Counted from the stretch's first letter, positions 45,993-55,331 are shown. The stretch: 64,000 nucleotides of DNA from an uncultured Methanobacterium sp. (GCF_963665055.1 NZ_OY762015.1:806001-870000), one strand, 5' to 3'. Notes: generated by a model not told the origin, from the sequence alone. Program-made: numbers and translations.

Positions 45993-46799
45993 ATGATTGA
46001 AGAAGACAAATTACCAGCTTTTGAAAAGGATGCATTCTGTTGCCCCCATTGTAATACATTCGCACAACAGGAATGGTTTCCGTTGATCAACATTGAAGGC
46101 ATCACAAAAGATTTATCTTTAAGTTCTTGTTCTTATTGTAAAGAGTATTCTATTTGGAAAAATAAAGAATTAATTTATCCTGAAGAACTGTTTAAATTAT
46201 TAAAATCGGAAATAAACGATGATATAACTCGAGAGAAATTAAATAAAGTGGTAAACAGACACATGGAAAATGCTGATAGTGAAACCGCAAGGAACTATAT
46301 AAAATCTTGGGGTGAACAAATTGATGATTTTAACGTAGAAGAGGAGCTTAAAAAATTTGATGATGGTGAATATCTTCCAGGATTTTGGCCGTGGATTCAT
46401 CAAGATATTATTAAAGTATCTAAACAATTATTTGAAGATAAACATTATGCGCATTCAGTAGAATCCGCTTTTAAAGAAGTTAATAGTCGTGTGAAAAAAA
46501 TTTATAGAAATGAGACAGGTACAGAAGAAGATGGATCTAGTTTAATGATGAAAGCTTTTACGTATGATAAAGATAAGACTGGACAAATAACTAAGGCGCC
46601 TATCATTCAACTGACTGATTTGATGTCTATTTCGGATATAGATACCCAAAATGGGTACCGATTTATTTTCGCTGGTTCAATTATGGCATTTAGAAATCCA
46701 AAAGCACATGAAAATCAAAATATCACAAAAAAATCAGCTGCACATTCAATCTTTGTAGCAAGTAAATTAATGTACAGGTTAGATGATTCTAATTATTAA
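45993..46799 (+). CDS. TIGR02391/Ymh-family protein with zinc finger
   Basis: Protein of 268 residues from ATG 45993, which follows GGTG. The N-terminal zinc finger has CPHC (17-20) and CSYC (46-49). The C-terminal domain matches the Hypoth_Ymh/TIGR02391 family: IHQDIIKVSKQLFEDKHYAHSV is its start, then SSLMMKAF and the motif FRNPKAHE with R234-x4-H239, an HEPN-like signature. Such proteins occur in phage-defence and abortive-infection settings. It lies 12 bases after the PD-(D/E)XK nuclease gene, so a nuclease plus HEPN-like pair is likely. Confidence 0.78.
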   Translation: MIEEDKLPAFEKDAFCCPHCNTFAQQEWFPLINIEGITKDLSLSSCSYCKEYSIWKNKELIYPEELFKLLKSEINDDITREKLNKVVNRHMENADSETARNYIKSWGEQIDDFNVEEELKKFDDGEYLPGFWPWIHQDIIKVSKQLFEDKHYAHSVESAFKEVNSRVKKIYRNETGTEEDGSSLMMKAFTYDKDKTGQITKAPIIQLTDLMSISDIDTQNGYRFIFAGSIMAFRNPKAHENQNITKKSAAHSIFVASKLMYRLDDSNY

Positions 46800-47142
46800 A
46801 ATTAACATAGTATCAGCACAAAATTTGAATCACACAAGTTTCGCACAAGGGATTGTTGAATAACTAAGGAATAAAACTACCAGTATGGCATTTTTTGGAT
46901 AGTTTACGTGAACATTAGTTGCAAAGAGAGGTTTATGAGTGTTACAATTACTGACAATATAGATAAAGTATATGTTACTTGATCATGATTTATGACCATC
47001 TTCGTTTTGTTTATGTATTGTTTTGTTGTAACTGTAACTGGGAGGCAACCAAAGGTCCTAGCTCATTCCTAAAAACATGACCATGGTTGGGGTTTGATAG
47101 TAAATTAAGTATTTGTCGGTAGTTATTTCATATAACGGGTGG

Positions 47143-47195
47143 TTTTTTGGCCTCGGCACCCACGGAGCTCCCAGCGGAGCTGGGAGACCAAAAAC
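47143..47195. ncRNA. GC-rich hairpin, candidate structured RNA
   Basis: CTCCCAGC (47168-47175) and GCTGGGAG (47179-47186) form a perfect 8-bp stem with a GGA loop. The flanks TTTTTGGCCTC (47144-47154) and GAGACCAAAAA (47184-47194) can pair as an alternative outer stem with one mismatch. It is an island of GC in a very AT-rich tract, which in such genomes often marks a stable RNA. The strand cannot be decided, and it matches no RNA family I know. Confidence 0.35.
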
Positions 47196-47447
47196 AATCA
47201 TAAGGGGGTTGGGTAGTTAACTGAAGTATATATAAGGGGTTATTTGTAATGTTAATTCCTGTTTTTTAGGTTTGTGAGTACATTGATGAGAAGTCATACA
47301 GATTGTTGGTGTGTAACTGTAAAAAAACTACAGAGTATAATTGAAATTTTATTTTTTGTGTTGTGAAAATAATGTAAGTTGCCCTGGAAAATGACTAATT
47401 AAAATTTAATGTAAGTTTATTATGAATATTAAATTAAATCAGAGATA

Positions 47448-47474
47448 TCATGTGATACCACACTCATCACATGA
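47448..47474. repeat. 9-bp inverted repeat
   Basis: TCATGTGAT (47448-47456) and ATCACATGA (47466-47474) form perfect arms around a 9-base loop. A further CATGTG follows 9 bases downstream. It could be a binding site or a small hairpin. Confidence 0.5.
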
Positions 47475-48104
47475 GTACCTCATGTGTTTTGTGTGTTTAT
47501 CATATATGGTAAAAAGTTAATTTTTTAATGTTTAACTAAAATTGCATTGGCATTTATTTTAGAAAAATCTTAATATGTATTTGTGTAATAAGTGTTCAGG
47601 GACCATATACTCTTTAAAATAGAATTTATAGACCTATTCCTTACTCTAGTGATAATTTTTAAAAAGAGTGTGGTCATTAATTATTCATACAATTTAAAGC
47701 TTTAAAACCCCTATGCTGAAATAGTAGTAAACATGAGAATGTTCCTTAAACAGATTAATACATATGCCCAATTAATCGAAAAAATAGCTACTTTAAAGAT
47801 TTTTTATTTTTTAGAATAAAAAAGTTAAATCCAAACACCCAAATAATCATATGATGTGTGTGATGCTTTTTAAGTTGCATTCTTCACTTTCAGAATAGGT
47901 TGTTAAAAATTTAAGGGAAGTAATAATAATTGTAGGGCATGTAAAATATATGAAAAAAAATATACTCATTATGTTAATAAAATTTAAGTTGAGCAATTAT
48001 TTTAGAAATATATTAAAAAGACTCATGACATCTATACCAACTGATGTCAGAATGGGTATTTAGGGAAGTTTATTTGTCACTAAATTTTGTATTACATTTT
48101 GAAG

Positions 48105-48167
48105 TTTTACTTCGTTAAACCAGGCTATAACGAAGTTGGGAAAAATTTCAAAAAAAACTAATTATTT
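48105..48167. other. Right att-like site, copy 1
   Basis: TTTTACTTCGTTAAACCA (48105-48122) is the exact direct repeat of the sequence beside the integrase at 3475. Here it forms part of a dyad, ACTTCGTTA and TAACGAAGT around a 10-base spacer, typical of a tyrosine-recombinase core site. The following 41 bases (48127-48167) are repeated at 48327-48367 with about 83 percent identity. Confidence 0.5.
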
Positions 48168-48294
48168 CTTCAGGATCATGGGATTATTAGTTGCATAATA
48201 TTAATTTATAATAAAAGTATTATAGTTTCAATAAAGATAATTATATTTAAAATGAAAACAGATTTAATATAAGGCAAATTAAACAACAAACCAA

Positions 48295-48367
48295 TATAAC
48301 GACCACAATGTTTAAGATACCATGATATTACGAAGTTGAGAGAAAATTCAAAAAAATTGAATTATTT
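48295..48367. other. Right att-like site, copy 2 (inverted)
   Basis: TATAACGAC (48295-48303) and ACGAAGT (48330-48336) enclose the same 42-bp span as the left site but inverted; the inner sequence shares CCATGATA with it. The segment 48327-48367 repeats 48127-48167 exactly 200 bp away. This suggests that the right end holds two stacked, diverged recombination sites. Confidence 0.45.
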
Positions 48368-48564
48368 TCATTTTGTTCTCGTTCTTTTGGTAGTTCCTAA
48401 TCTTGCTGTAACATTCCTTGTTCAACATATAATCAAGTAATTCTTCTTGAAAATATCTTATTCTAACTAAATTAGTGGAAGTTCCTATTTGCTACTATTT
48501 AATGTATTAATCCCCCCATTTTCGCTGAAACTTCTTTCATTACACTGATAATACCATCCTGATG
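48348..48564 (-). pseudogene. Decayed ORF fragments
   Basis: On the minus strand two protein-like fragments lie in different frames: 48499-48564 (HQDGIISVMKEVSAKMGGLI) and 48348-48491 (a 47-codon segment containing RYFQEELLDYMLNKECYSK and ending IIQFF). Both lack a start and an RBS. They look like the C-terminal part of a gene broken by frameshifts, possibly a transposase. The fragment's 3' end coincides with att-like copy 2. From 48565 to 48853 nothing else is seen except the promoter region of the adhesin gene. Confidence 0.35.
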
Positions 48565-48853
48565 TTAATGATTATGAAAATAGTTGAATACTAGAAATAT
48601 TGCGAAAAACCAAATCAAAATATATTTATTAAGTTAGTGAGTAATTAATAATTATCATTATGCATGGAATATTAAAATGACAACTTAGTGCCAAATAAGT
48701 ACACAGTTTATTCTCGCAAATATAAATTAGGGGGGGATGCGGGTTTATACATATTTTAATAGTAGTGGAAAACTTCATTTTCCCCTCCAACAGCTATTTT
48801 CAAAGACAATCAAAAATTATCTTGTCTAAACTATTGTAAAAGGAGGTGAAAAT

Positions 48854-50281
48854 GTGAAAAAACATATCATAAACACAATATTGATCTTAATCACAGCGGT
48901 GGTACTCTGCGGAGTAGTATCAGCAGCAGATTATACTGTTGGACCAACAGAAACCTATACAACCATTCAAAGTGCTGTTAATGTAGCTACTGATGGGGAT
49001 AATATAAATGTCAACCCTAACAATGGCAATCCTTATGTAGAAACTGTCAATATTAACCACGATCTCACAGTAAAAGCTAATGGACAAGTAACAGTACAAG
49101 CACCAACACCCGCAAGTGACATCTTCAATATTCAATCAAGTGGAGATGGTACAACAATTCAGGGATTCACAATTAATGGACCAACAACTGCTCGAGGAGT
49201 ATTTATAGACCATGCAGACAACTGTAAAATCATCAACAATACTATAGTAAACTGTTTGGATGGAGTGCAAGCCCAAAATTCGAATAATGTCGAAATATCT
49301 GGAAACACCATATCATATACAGGTTCTGATTATGCATATGGAATATACTCTGAACATGGATCTACCGGTGTATTTTCTGACAATACCATCACCATGACTG
49401 GAAATGGAGTTGGAGACTGTTATGGAATATTTGCAGAGGGAGCTTCACATAAAATCACTGGAAATACCATTACAATAACTAACACCGGCACAGGAACAGC
49501 TACAGCAATTCTCTTAGAAAGTCAAAGCGGAAGCGGACATAATATTGAAGTTTCTTACAATACAATATTAGCCGATGCTATTAATAACGGAGAATCTGCA
49601 TTAGACTTTGCTGAAACACATTCAGATCATGCCTTCGGAAACAATATATTAGGTGGACAAATCGCCAATCGTGGAAGCGACAATCATCTAAACTTCAACA
49701 GGATAGTAGGTTACCAGTTTATTGGAGCTGTTGGTGAAGTTACGTTGGATGCGTTATATAATTGGTATGGCTCAAACTCAGACCCTGGCAGTATAATGCA
49801 TACAGTTGAGGGTGCTACTATTAATTACAATCCCTGGCTTGTAATGAACATTAACGCAGACCCCACCACGATCTACACTGGACAAACTTCGACAATCACT
49901 GCAGATGTTTACAAAGATAGTGCAAATGGTGATCACAGCGCAGACGCATCAAAATTCTTCAGCGGTCCTCAAGTAACCTTTACCACAAATTTAGGTAATG
50001 TGGGAAGTAAATCTATAACTGTCGACTGGAATTTTGGCAGTGCAACAGCTATTTTACGTGGTGATGAAGGCGCTGGAAGTGCCACAGTAACCGCTGCAGA
50101 TGGTCAAGTAGTTTCTACAATTGTAAATATTCTCCAGGCTCCAACAGTAAATGCAGCCACTACAACCGCAGCTACAGGAAACACTGTCGGCATGCAAACC
50201 ACTGGAGCACCGTTAGTGCCATTGGCCTTAGCAGTCCTGAGTGTACTTGGAGGATTTGCAGTTACACACAGAAAACAATAA
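48854..50281 (+). CDS. Secreted beta-helix surface protein
   Basis: Protein of 475 residues with a signal peptide (about 1-24, cleavage after VSA). A right-handed parallel beta-helix of the NosD/pectate-lyase type follows (about 30-300) with repeated N-x-I-x-x-N turns such as CKIINNTIVN and EISGNTISYTG. An Ig-like region (about 330-425) precedes a C-terminal anchor helix (LVPLALAVLSVLGGFAV) and a basic tail. This is the layout of methanogen adhesin-like proteins, which sit on the cell surface. The GTG start follows GGAGGTG; a T-run after the stop at 50297-50303 is a likely terminator. Confidence 0.85.
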   Translation: MKKHIINTILILITAVVLCGVVSAADYTVGPTETYTTIQSAVNVATDGDNINVNPNNGNPYVETVNINHDLTVKANGQVTVQAPTPASDIFNIQSSGDGTTIQGFTINGPTTARGVFIDHADNCKIINNTIVNCLDGVQAQNSNNVEISGNTISYTGSDYAYGIYSEHGSTGVFSDNTITMTGNGVGDCYGIFAEGASHKITGNTITITNTGTGTATAILLESQSGSGHNIEVSYNTILADAINNGESALDFAETHSDHAFGNNILGGQIANRGSDNHLNFNRIVGYQFIGAVGEVTLDALYNWYGSNSDPGSIMHTVEGATINYNPWLVMNINADPTTIYTGQTSTITADVYKDSANGDHSADASKFFSGPQVTFTTNLGNVGSKSITVDWNFGSATAILRGDEGAGSATVTAADGQVVSTIVNILQAPTVNAATTTAATGNTVGMQTTGAPLVPLALAVLSVLGGFAVTHRKQ

Positions 50282-50507
50282 ACCCAATCCTTTCCCTTTT
50301 TTTATTTTTCTTTAAACTTGATTTCACTGCGTATTCAATATTAAATAGTATCATAATTTATGAGTTACTTTACTATTTTGGATGTAATTTTTTTTAATAT
50401 TTTGTTGAAATTAAATTTAAGATAATTATGATATCCAACATGCATTTATGGTTAAAGGTATAATTATTAAATGAGTTTGTTTTGAATAAGAAAAAAGGAA
50501 AGATGAA

Positions 50508-51275
50508 ATGTCTGTTTTAGATCCACTTTATTCGATATATGAATGGTACATATCACGGGATCTCCGGTTGGAGGAGATGCCCAAGCACGTAGCTATAACT
50601 ATGGATGGTAACCGGCGATATGCCCGGTTTCAAAGAAATATGAGTACTTTAGATGGTCATAAACATGGAAGGAACACTCTTGAAGAATTTTTAGGATGGT
50701 GTGTTGATCTGGGAATTGAGATCGTCACTGTTTATGCCTTTTCAAGTAAAAACTTCAACCGACCATCAGAAGAAGTTGAAGGTTTAATGGAGCTTTTTAA
50801 AGAAAATTTTGAAGGTATTGCTCAAAATAAGAACATACACAATAATGAAGTTCGTGTAAAAGCTGTGGGGCAGCTTGATTTATTACCGGATGATGTTAGG
50901 CGAGCCATAGACATCGCTGAGAAATCAACGGCCAGCTATGATAAGATGATCCTGAATATAGCCATTGGTTACGATGGACGCCTGGAAATTGTGGATACCA
51001 TTAAAAAGATCTCAGAAAAAGTTAAAGATGGAAAACTTGATCCTGCCAGCATTACTGAAAAAATGGTCAATGAAAACCTTTACACTGCAGGGCTGGATGA
51101 CCCTAACCTCATTATCCGAACCAGTGGAGAGGAAAGGTTCAGTGGGTTTTTATTATGGCAAGCATCATACTCTGAACTCTATTTCTGTGACAGTTACTGG
51201 CCAGCATTCAGAAAAGTAGACTTTTTAAGGGCTTTAAGATCATACCAACAAAGAGAAAGGCGATTTGGGGTTTAA
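50508..51275 (+). CDS. uppS: Cis-prenyltransferase (undecaprenyl diphosphate synthase family)
   Basis: Protein of 255 residues. HVAITMDGNRRYAR (27-40) contains the catalytic Asp33 and the GNRR/FPP-binding motif. YAFSSKNFNRP is near 81, and LIIRTSGEERFSGFLLWQ with the following SELYF is the C-terminal substrate signature. The enzyme condenses isopentenyl diphosphate in cis to make the long polyprenyl carrier lipid used for cell-wall (pseudomurein) and glycan assembly. The length is typical. It lies 240 bases upstream of the RNase III gene. Confidence 0.95.
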   Translation: MSVLDPLYSIYEWYISRDLRLEEMPKHVAITMDGNRRYARFQRNMSTLDGHKHGRNTLEEFLGWCVDLGIEIVTVYAFSSKNFNRPSEEVEGLMELFKENFEGIAQNKNIHNNEVRVKAVGQLDLLPDDVRRAIDIAEKSTASYDKMILNIAIGYDGRLEIVDTIKKISEKVKDGKLDPASITEKMVNENLYTAGLDDPNLIIRTSGEERFSGFLLWQASYSELYFCDSYWPAFRKVDFLRALRSYQQRERRFGV

Positions 51276-51514
51276 TTATTCTCCCATGCTCCTTTATTCT
51301 CATCTTTTTATCGGTATCTACAACTGGATTTGAGGAATAAATCATCATTATATTTAAAACTCACCGTAGATTTAACCTTACAATACGATTTTACTTCACT
51401 ATAATTTTATTTCACTGTACAGATTTAAATATAATCCACTCTACTTTTTTTTAAAGCTAATACTATTTTATAAGTATAAATAAGACTGTTTACTTAATAG
51501 TTATACAGATTACC

Positions 51515-52168
51515 ATGCGAATCCTGGAAAAATTTTCAATAACACCGAAAAATCTTCATCTTTATGATATAGCATTCTTACACGAGTCCTATTCATATGA
51601 AAACAACCTCAATGAGTGTTATGAAAGATTGGAATTTTTAGGTGATGCAGTACTGGATCTGGTGGTATCAGAATTTTTATATGAAAGTGATCAGGATTTA
51701 GATGAAGGAGAATTAACCCGATTGCGCGCTAATTACGTGTGCAACAAAGCTCTTTATACTTATTCTATGGATATTGGTCTTAATCAATATGTTAAACTGG
51801 GTGCAGGAGCCGAATTATCCCGCAGGGAACTTCATTCAGTTACAGGTGATGTATTCGAAGCATTTATAGGGGCACTATATCTGGATTTGGGATTGGGCTA
51901 TGTTAAAAAATTCCTTTCACAAACAGTTTTACCCCACATTGACCATGGAGATATCTTTTTTTACGATTATAAATCAGAATTACAGCAATTATCCAATAAG
52001 GAAGGCTTCAGTATTATTTATGAGTTACTCAACGAAAAGGGAGAACCCCATAAAAAAACATTCACCATGGCTGCCATGATCGATGGTGAAAATTTTGGTG
52101 AGGGTGTGGGTGGAAGTAAAAAGGAAGCCCAGCAGAATGCAGCTAAAGAAGCTTTGAAAAAACTTTAA
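51515..52168 (+). CDS. rnc: Ribonuclease III
   Basis: Protein of 217 residues with the RNase III signature ERLEFLGDAV (37-46; Glu40, Asp44), a second acidic pair Asp112/Glu115 in GDVFEAFIGA, and a double-stranded-RNA-binding domain (about 150-217, ending SKKEAQQNAAKEALKKL). All four metal ligands are present. It cuts double-stranded RNA during RNA maturation. RNase III is widespread in bacteria but patchy in archaea, so its presence probably reflects lateral gain in this lineage. Confidence 0.95.
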   Translation: MRILEKFSITPKNLHLYDIAFLHESYSYENNLNECYERLEFLGDAVLDLVVSEFLYESDQDLDEGELTRLRANYVCNKALYTYSMDIGLNQYVKLGAGAELSRRELHSVTGDVFEAFIGALYLDLGLGYVKKFLSQTVLPHIDHGDIFFYDYKSELQQLSNKEGFSIIYELLNEKGEPHKKTFTMAAMIDGENFGEGVGGSKKEAQQNAAKEALKKL

Positions 52169-52434
52169 TTTAAAATTTTTAAATTAAATTTATAAAATTA
52201 TTTCTAATTTAAGTTTTATTACAGATTTATATTGATTATATGCAAATTAAGTAGATTTTAACAGCAAGTAATTGAAAAGCATGCAATTTAATAGAGAAAA
52301 TTGTTTTTATTATTTTTTAGAAGCTTTAAATTTTGATTATAACTTATAATTTGATAGAATTTATATACCATTAAGACATACACTTCAAGTGTAACACATG
52401 ACACTAAAAGTGATTTAATGGAAGGTGGTTCAAA

Positions 52435-53058
52435 ATTCTATTTAACCCTGGTTTATCACTGGCCATTATAAGCCTTACATCATTAGTGGCAGTCTTCATC
52501 CTGTTTAAATTAGTTTACAGGCATAACCCTAATTGTAATGAACGTTATGGTGCTGAAATCGTATTATTCCACAGTGATGAACGTTATAAAAAGAGAATTT
52601 GGAGATTTAACCTTATTGAAAATCTAAAAAATCAAAAATCATATGATAAAATTAACAGTGAGCTAGAGCTCAAGGTAATTGTGGGAGAATTCAGTGAAAA
52701 CACCCAGGAAATTGTTAAACACGCAGCAAACCACAATTTTGGATCAATTATGATCATTTCTGGGCCTAAGGTGTTCTGTGAGGATAAAATTGAGATATAC
52801 ACTCTACTTGACCAATACCCCTATGTGAAATATTTTATTTTACCAATAAGGCCCACCAAACATTTCATGATATTCAACAACACTCACCTGTATGTTGAAA
52901 AGCCACACCGACACACAGAAATACGGGGTTCAGTGGGAATTAAAAAATGCAACCATAAATTATTAAACACTTACAATAATGCATTTAAAAACATTTTAAA
53001 CTATGCACAACCTTTAACTAAAGAAGATGTGCTAAATTTAGAGTGTTATAACGAGTAG
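52435..53058 (+). CDS. Membrane-anchored unknown protein, possible ATT start
   Basis: Protein of about 207 residues, family not recognised. If initiated at ATT 52435, it begins with a single anchor helix (NPGLSLAIISLTSLVAVFIL) followed by a cytoplasmic domain with Rossmann-like strands (GAEIVLFHSD, LKVIVGEF, FGSIMIISGPK) and FNNTHLYVEKPHRH near the end. GGAAGGTGG lies just upstream of the ATT; the first conventional start, GTG 52486, has no RBS and would cut the helix. The next gene follows by 12 bases. Confidence 0.65.
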   Translation: MLFNPGLSLAIISLTSLVAVFILFKLVYRHNPNCNERYGAEIVLFHSDERYKKRIWRFNLIENLKNQKSYDKINSELELKVIVGEFSENTQEIVKHAANHNFGSIMIISGPKVFCEDKIEIYTLLDQYPYVKYFILPIRPTKHFMIFNNTHLYVEKPHRHTEIRGSVGIKKCNHKLLNTYNNAFKNILNYAQPLTKEDVLNLECYNE

Positions 53059-53070
53059 GAGATTTAATAA

Positions 53071-53463
53071 ATGGATATAATTCATTTAATACCAGAATTC
53101 CTGGTTTTCAGCCTTGCAGGATCTTCACTTTCCATTGCAGCCTATTCCGCCTTCCGTGATAAGAACGATGACCAGAAACTGTTACTGGTGGTTGCCAGCT
53201 GTTTCACATTTGCATTTTTAGTTCTTTTCACCTTGACTTTCCTCACACTGGAAAACTTAACCCAGTTACAGTACACATTCGCTTTGATTTTTTATTTTTT
53301 AATATTCCTCGCTGTAATGGGCATAATAGGTTTCATTATCCGCAGGTTGATAGTTGACCAGAGATCAAAAGATGATGAACTGGACTCTGCCATTGATATC
53401 ATTGATTCAGGTAAAGATGGACTGATTAGTTTCATAAACTTGTTGGGATCTAAAAAAAAGTAG
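53071..53463 (+). CDS. Small membrane protein
   Basis: Protein of 130 residues with three hydrophobic helices (about 8-25, 36-58, 66-90) and a charged cytoplasmic C-terminus ending in KK. TAGGAG precedes the ATG. It is probably co-transcribed with the preceding membrane-anchored gene. A CCACA/TGTGG hairpin at 53465-53478 directly follows the stop. The family is not recognised. The 392-base space to the next gene shows nothing else. Confidence 0.6.
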   Translation: MDIIHLIPEFLVFSLAGSSLSIAAYSAFRDKNDDQKLLLVVASCFTFAFLVLFTLTFLTLENLTQLQYTFALIFYFLIFLAVMGIIGFIIRRLIVDQRSKDDELDSAIDIIDSGKDGLISFINLLGSKKK

Positions 53464-53855
53464 ACCACAAAAATGTGGAGTGATAAAATTAATATCAATT
53501 AATTACCCATTGATTTTTAATCTTGGAAAAACAGTTATTAAGGCAGATCAGTATTTATTAAAAAGCAAATGTTATTATCCAAAATCATTTTTCAAATTTC
53601 ACTAAAATAAAAAAAATATCCTGAAAATTAAAATCTTTAAAATGCCACTGTTTCAATGGTTTAGTATACATGTTCTGATCACTTTACCTGCATTTTGATG
53701 AATTACTATTTTTCACTCATAATCTTAAAAAAATTTTACATATCCCAAAAAAAGTATTAAGGTATCTCAAGTAAAATATTTTCAGGATTACAATAAACAA
53801 GTTCACCGAAGAGTCCTAAAAAGTTCTGGATCTAATTCCCTAAAAAAAATATTAT

Positions 53856-54341
53856 TTGTCGATGCATATGAAAACATCACTATTATTCCAGAAAATTAAA
53901 GGTAACCTTAAAGGTTACGAGAAAAAGGTCAAAACTTCTCATGATCAGGGCCCTCCACACACAGCAGATATTCATGCTACCATGTCCCGCTACAACTGGG
54001 ATAATTTCCAGGAAATAATGAACTCATTACCTGAGGATTACACCGGGGAGGTTGATGTGGAAAAGGTGAAGGACATAGAAACTAGAATAGATCACTACTT
54101 CCAGTTGTATGGTGCAGGTGATGATGAGTTTAAAGAATTCATAAAAGGAATTTCTATTTACCTGGCCCTGATTGCAGGCAAACCTTTGCACCCTCCAGGG
54201 ATTGTTTTCTCCAATAAAACCACAGTTTATGAAAGAAAGGGGGTTTACTACTGCACTGGGAAAAAGATTTTCATTGAAGAGGAACTCTCACTGTGTAAAT
54301 ACTGCATATGTCACTCCAGTCCAGCTAATTCCTCAGAATAA
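53856..54341 (+). CDS. DUF2115/UPF0305 family protein
   Basis: Protein of 161 residues (157 from ATG 53868). It matches the methanogen UPF0305/DUF2115 family: helical N-terminal half, the segment LHPPGIVFSNKTTVYERKGV, then YYCTGKK and the Cys-rich SLCKYCIC near the end, which suggests metal binding. The family is nearly confined to archaea, and its function is unknown. No strong RBS, so the choice among TTG 53856, ATG 53862 and ATG 53868 is open. Confidence 0.8.
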   Translation: MSMHMKTSLLFQKIKGNLKGYEKKVKTSHDQGPPHTADIHATMSRYNWDNFQEIMNSLPEDYTGEVDVEKVKDIETRIDHYFQLYGAGDDEFKEFIKGISIYLALIAGKPLHPPGIVFSNKTTVYERKGVYYCTGKKIFIEEELSLCKYCICHSSPANSSE

Positions 54342-54459
54342 AATTTCCAATGTTTTTTAATAAAAACAATAATTTTTTTTGTACTACTACAACAGGAATA
54401 TTTAATTGAATCTTTTTCTGGATTATTCCAATGTATTGTTTAAAATGAATTGATTTGGA

Positions 54460-54540
54460 TTATAAAAGGCACATTGCCAGTCCTGCTATTAAAATTATGG
54501 AAAATATTCCAATTATAATAATGGTTTCCCGGTTACTCAT
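54460..54540 (-). CDS. 26-residue single-helix membrane protein
   Basis: ATG 54540 to TAA 54460 encodes MSNRETIIIIGIFSIILIAG and six more residues: a short polar N-terminus and one hydrophobic helix. GGAGGTGG lies 8 bases before the ATG, a stronger RBS than most genes here. Such tiny membrane proteins are usually missed. It stands alone between 54342 and 54824; the rest of that space is AT-rich. Confidence 0.6.
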   Translation of the reverse strand: MSNRETIIIIGIFSIILIAGLAMCLL

Positions 54541-54824
54541 CCCAGTACCACCTCCATCAACATGCTATTATCATGTCTGATTATTATATTATTCAAACAA
54601 TATAATCTTATCCTAACACTATTCTTAAACTTAAATAAATCCTTGCTTCAGTAAATTAAGATTATTTTAATCCTATTTTGAACAATTATAAAATTATGGT
54701 AACGTGTATCATATTAAAATAAGATAGAAGTTATAGGTTACCGATGAAACTCTTGAATATTTTATAGTTAATCTATTTAACACTAAAAAAGATTTAATCG
54801 GGCAAATAATTTAAAATTAAGGGT

Positions 54825-55331
54825 TTAAAGTTTTTCTAAGTGTTTATTTTTAATTAGATTAAATTCCTCTTCAGTAATAGCTCCCATATCAAGGAGTTTC
54901 TTTGCTTCTTCAATGCTTTTAAAGTGATTTGATTCAGCTAAATCTTCAAATGATTCTTCTTTTTTCTTATTATCTTTCCCAGTTATGGATTTAAGAATTG
55001 AAGAGTTTTCGACAGGTTCATCAATTGCACTGGATTTTTTACTGGGGATATGTGGGGTGTTTGCTTCCAGTAATTCATAGAACATTTTAAAATGTTTCCC
55101 AAGTAAGACAACCTTTTTTGTTCCATTAGGGATATCTATTATTAATAGGGGGGATGAAACCAAACCTGCAGTTTTTTCCAGGGAAATGTTGTGCATGTCA
55201 CTGTATTTAATGAACTCTTCTCCCTTATCTCCTCCGAAAAATCCTTTATATTTAAGCAGTAAACCCTCTTTTTCCAGAATGCACTCACAGCTTGTGGCCT
55301 CAGAAGAACCTTTAATTTTCATGATTATCAT
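54825..55331 (-). CDS. SHOCT-domain protein
   Basis: Protein of 168 residues (165 from ATG 55322). The N-terminal 85 residues are a PH-like beta domain (LLLKYKGFFGGDKGEEFIKYSD, in two parts). A Ser/Lys-rich linker is followed by a C-terminal SHOCT motif (EEAKKLLDMGAITEEEFNLI). SHOCT motifs mediate oligomerisation. Neither start has a clear RBS. The function is unknown. Confidence 0.75.
   Translation of the reverse strand: MIIMKIKGSSEATSCECILEKEGLLLKYKGFFGGDKGEEFIKYSDMHNISLEKTAGLVSSPLLIIDIPNGTKKVVLLGKHFKMFYELLEANTPHIPSKKSSAIDEPVENSSILKSITGKDNKKKEESFEDLAESNHFKSIEEAKKLLDMGAITEEEFNLIKNKHLEKL

Larger units (their letters stand above)
46800..48104. other. Gene-poor AT-rich tract
   Basis: No substantial gene is seen on either strand. 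A 15-residue frame at 46935-46982 follows AGAGG and could be a leader peptide or a truncated gene start. Two inverted repeats stand out and are listed separately. The rest is AT-rich with scattered T-runs. Confidence 0.5.

Noticed and set aside
47290..47340. Possible C/D box RNA (TGATGA near 47283)
   Set aside because: No matching CUGA D box and no terminal stem could be found.
46800..48850. CRISPR array in the 2-kb gene desert
   Set aside because: No regularly spaced identical repeats are present there or anywhere else in the window, and no cas gene is seen.
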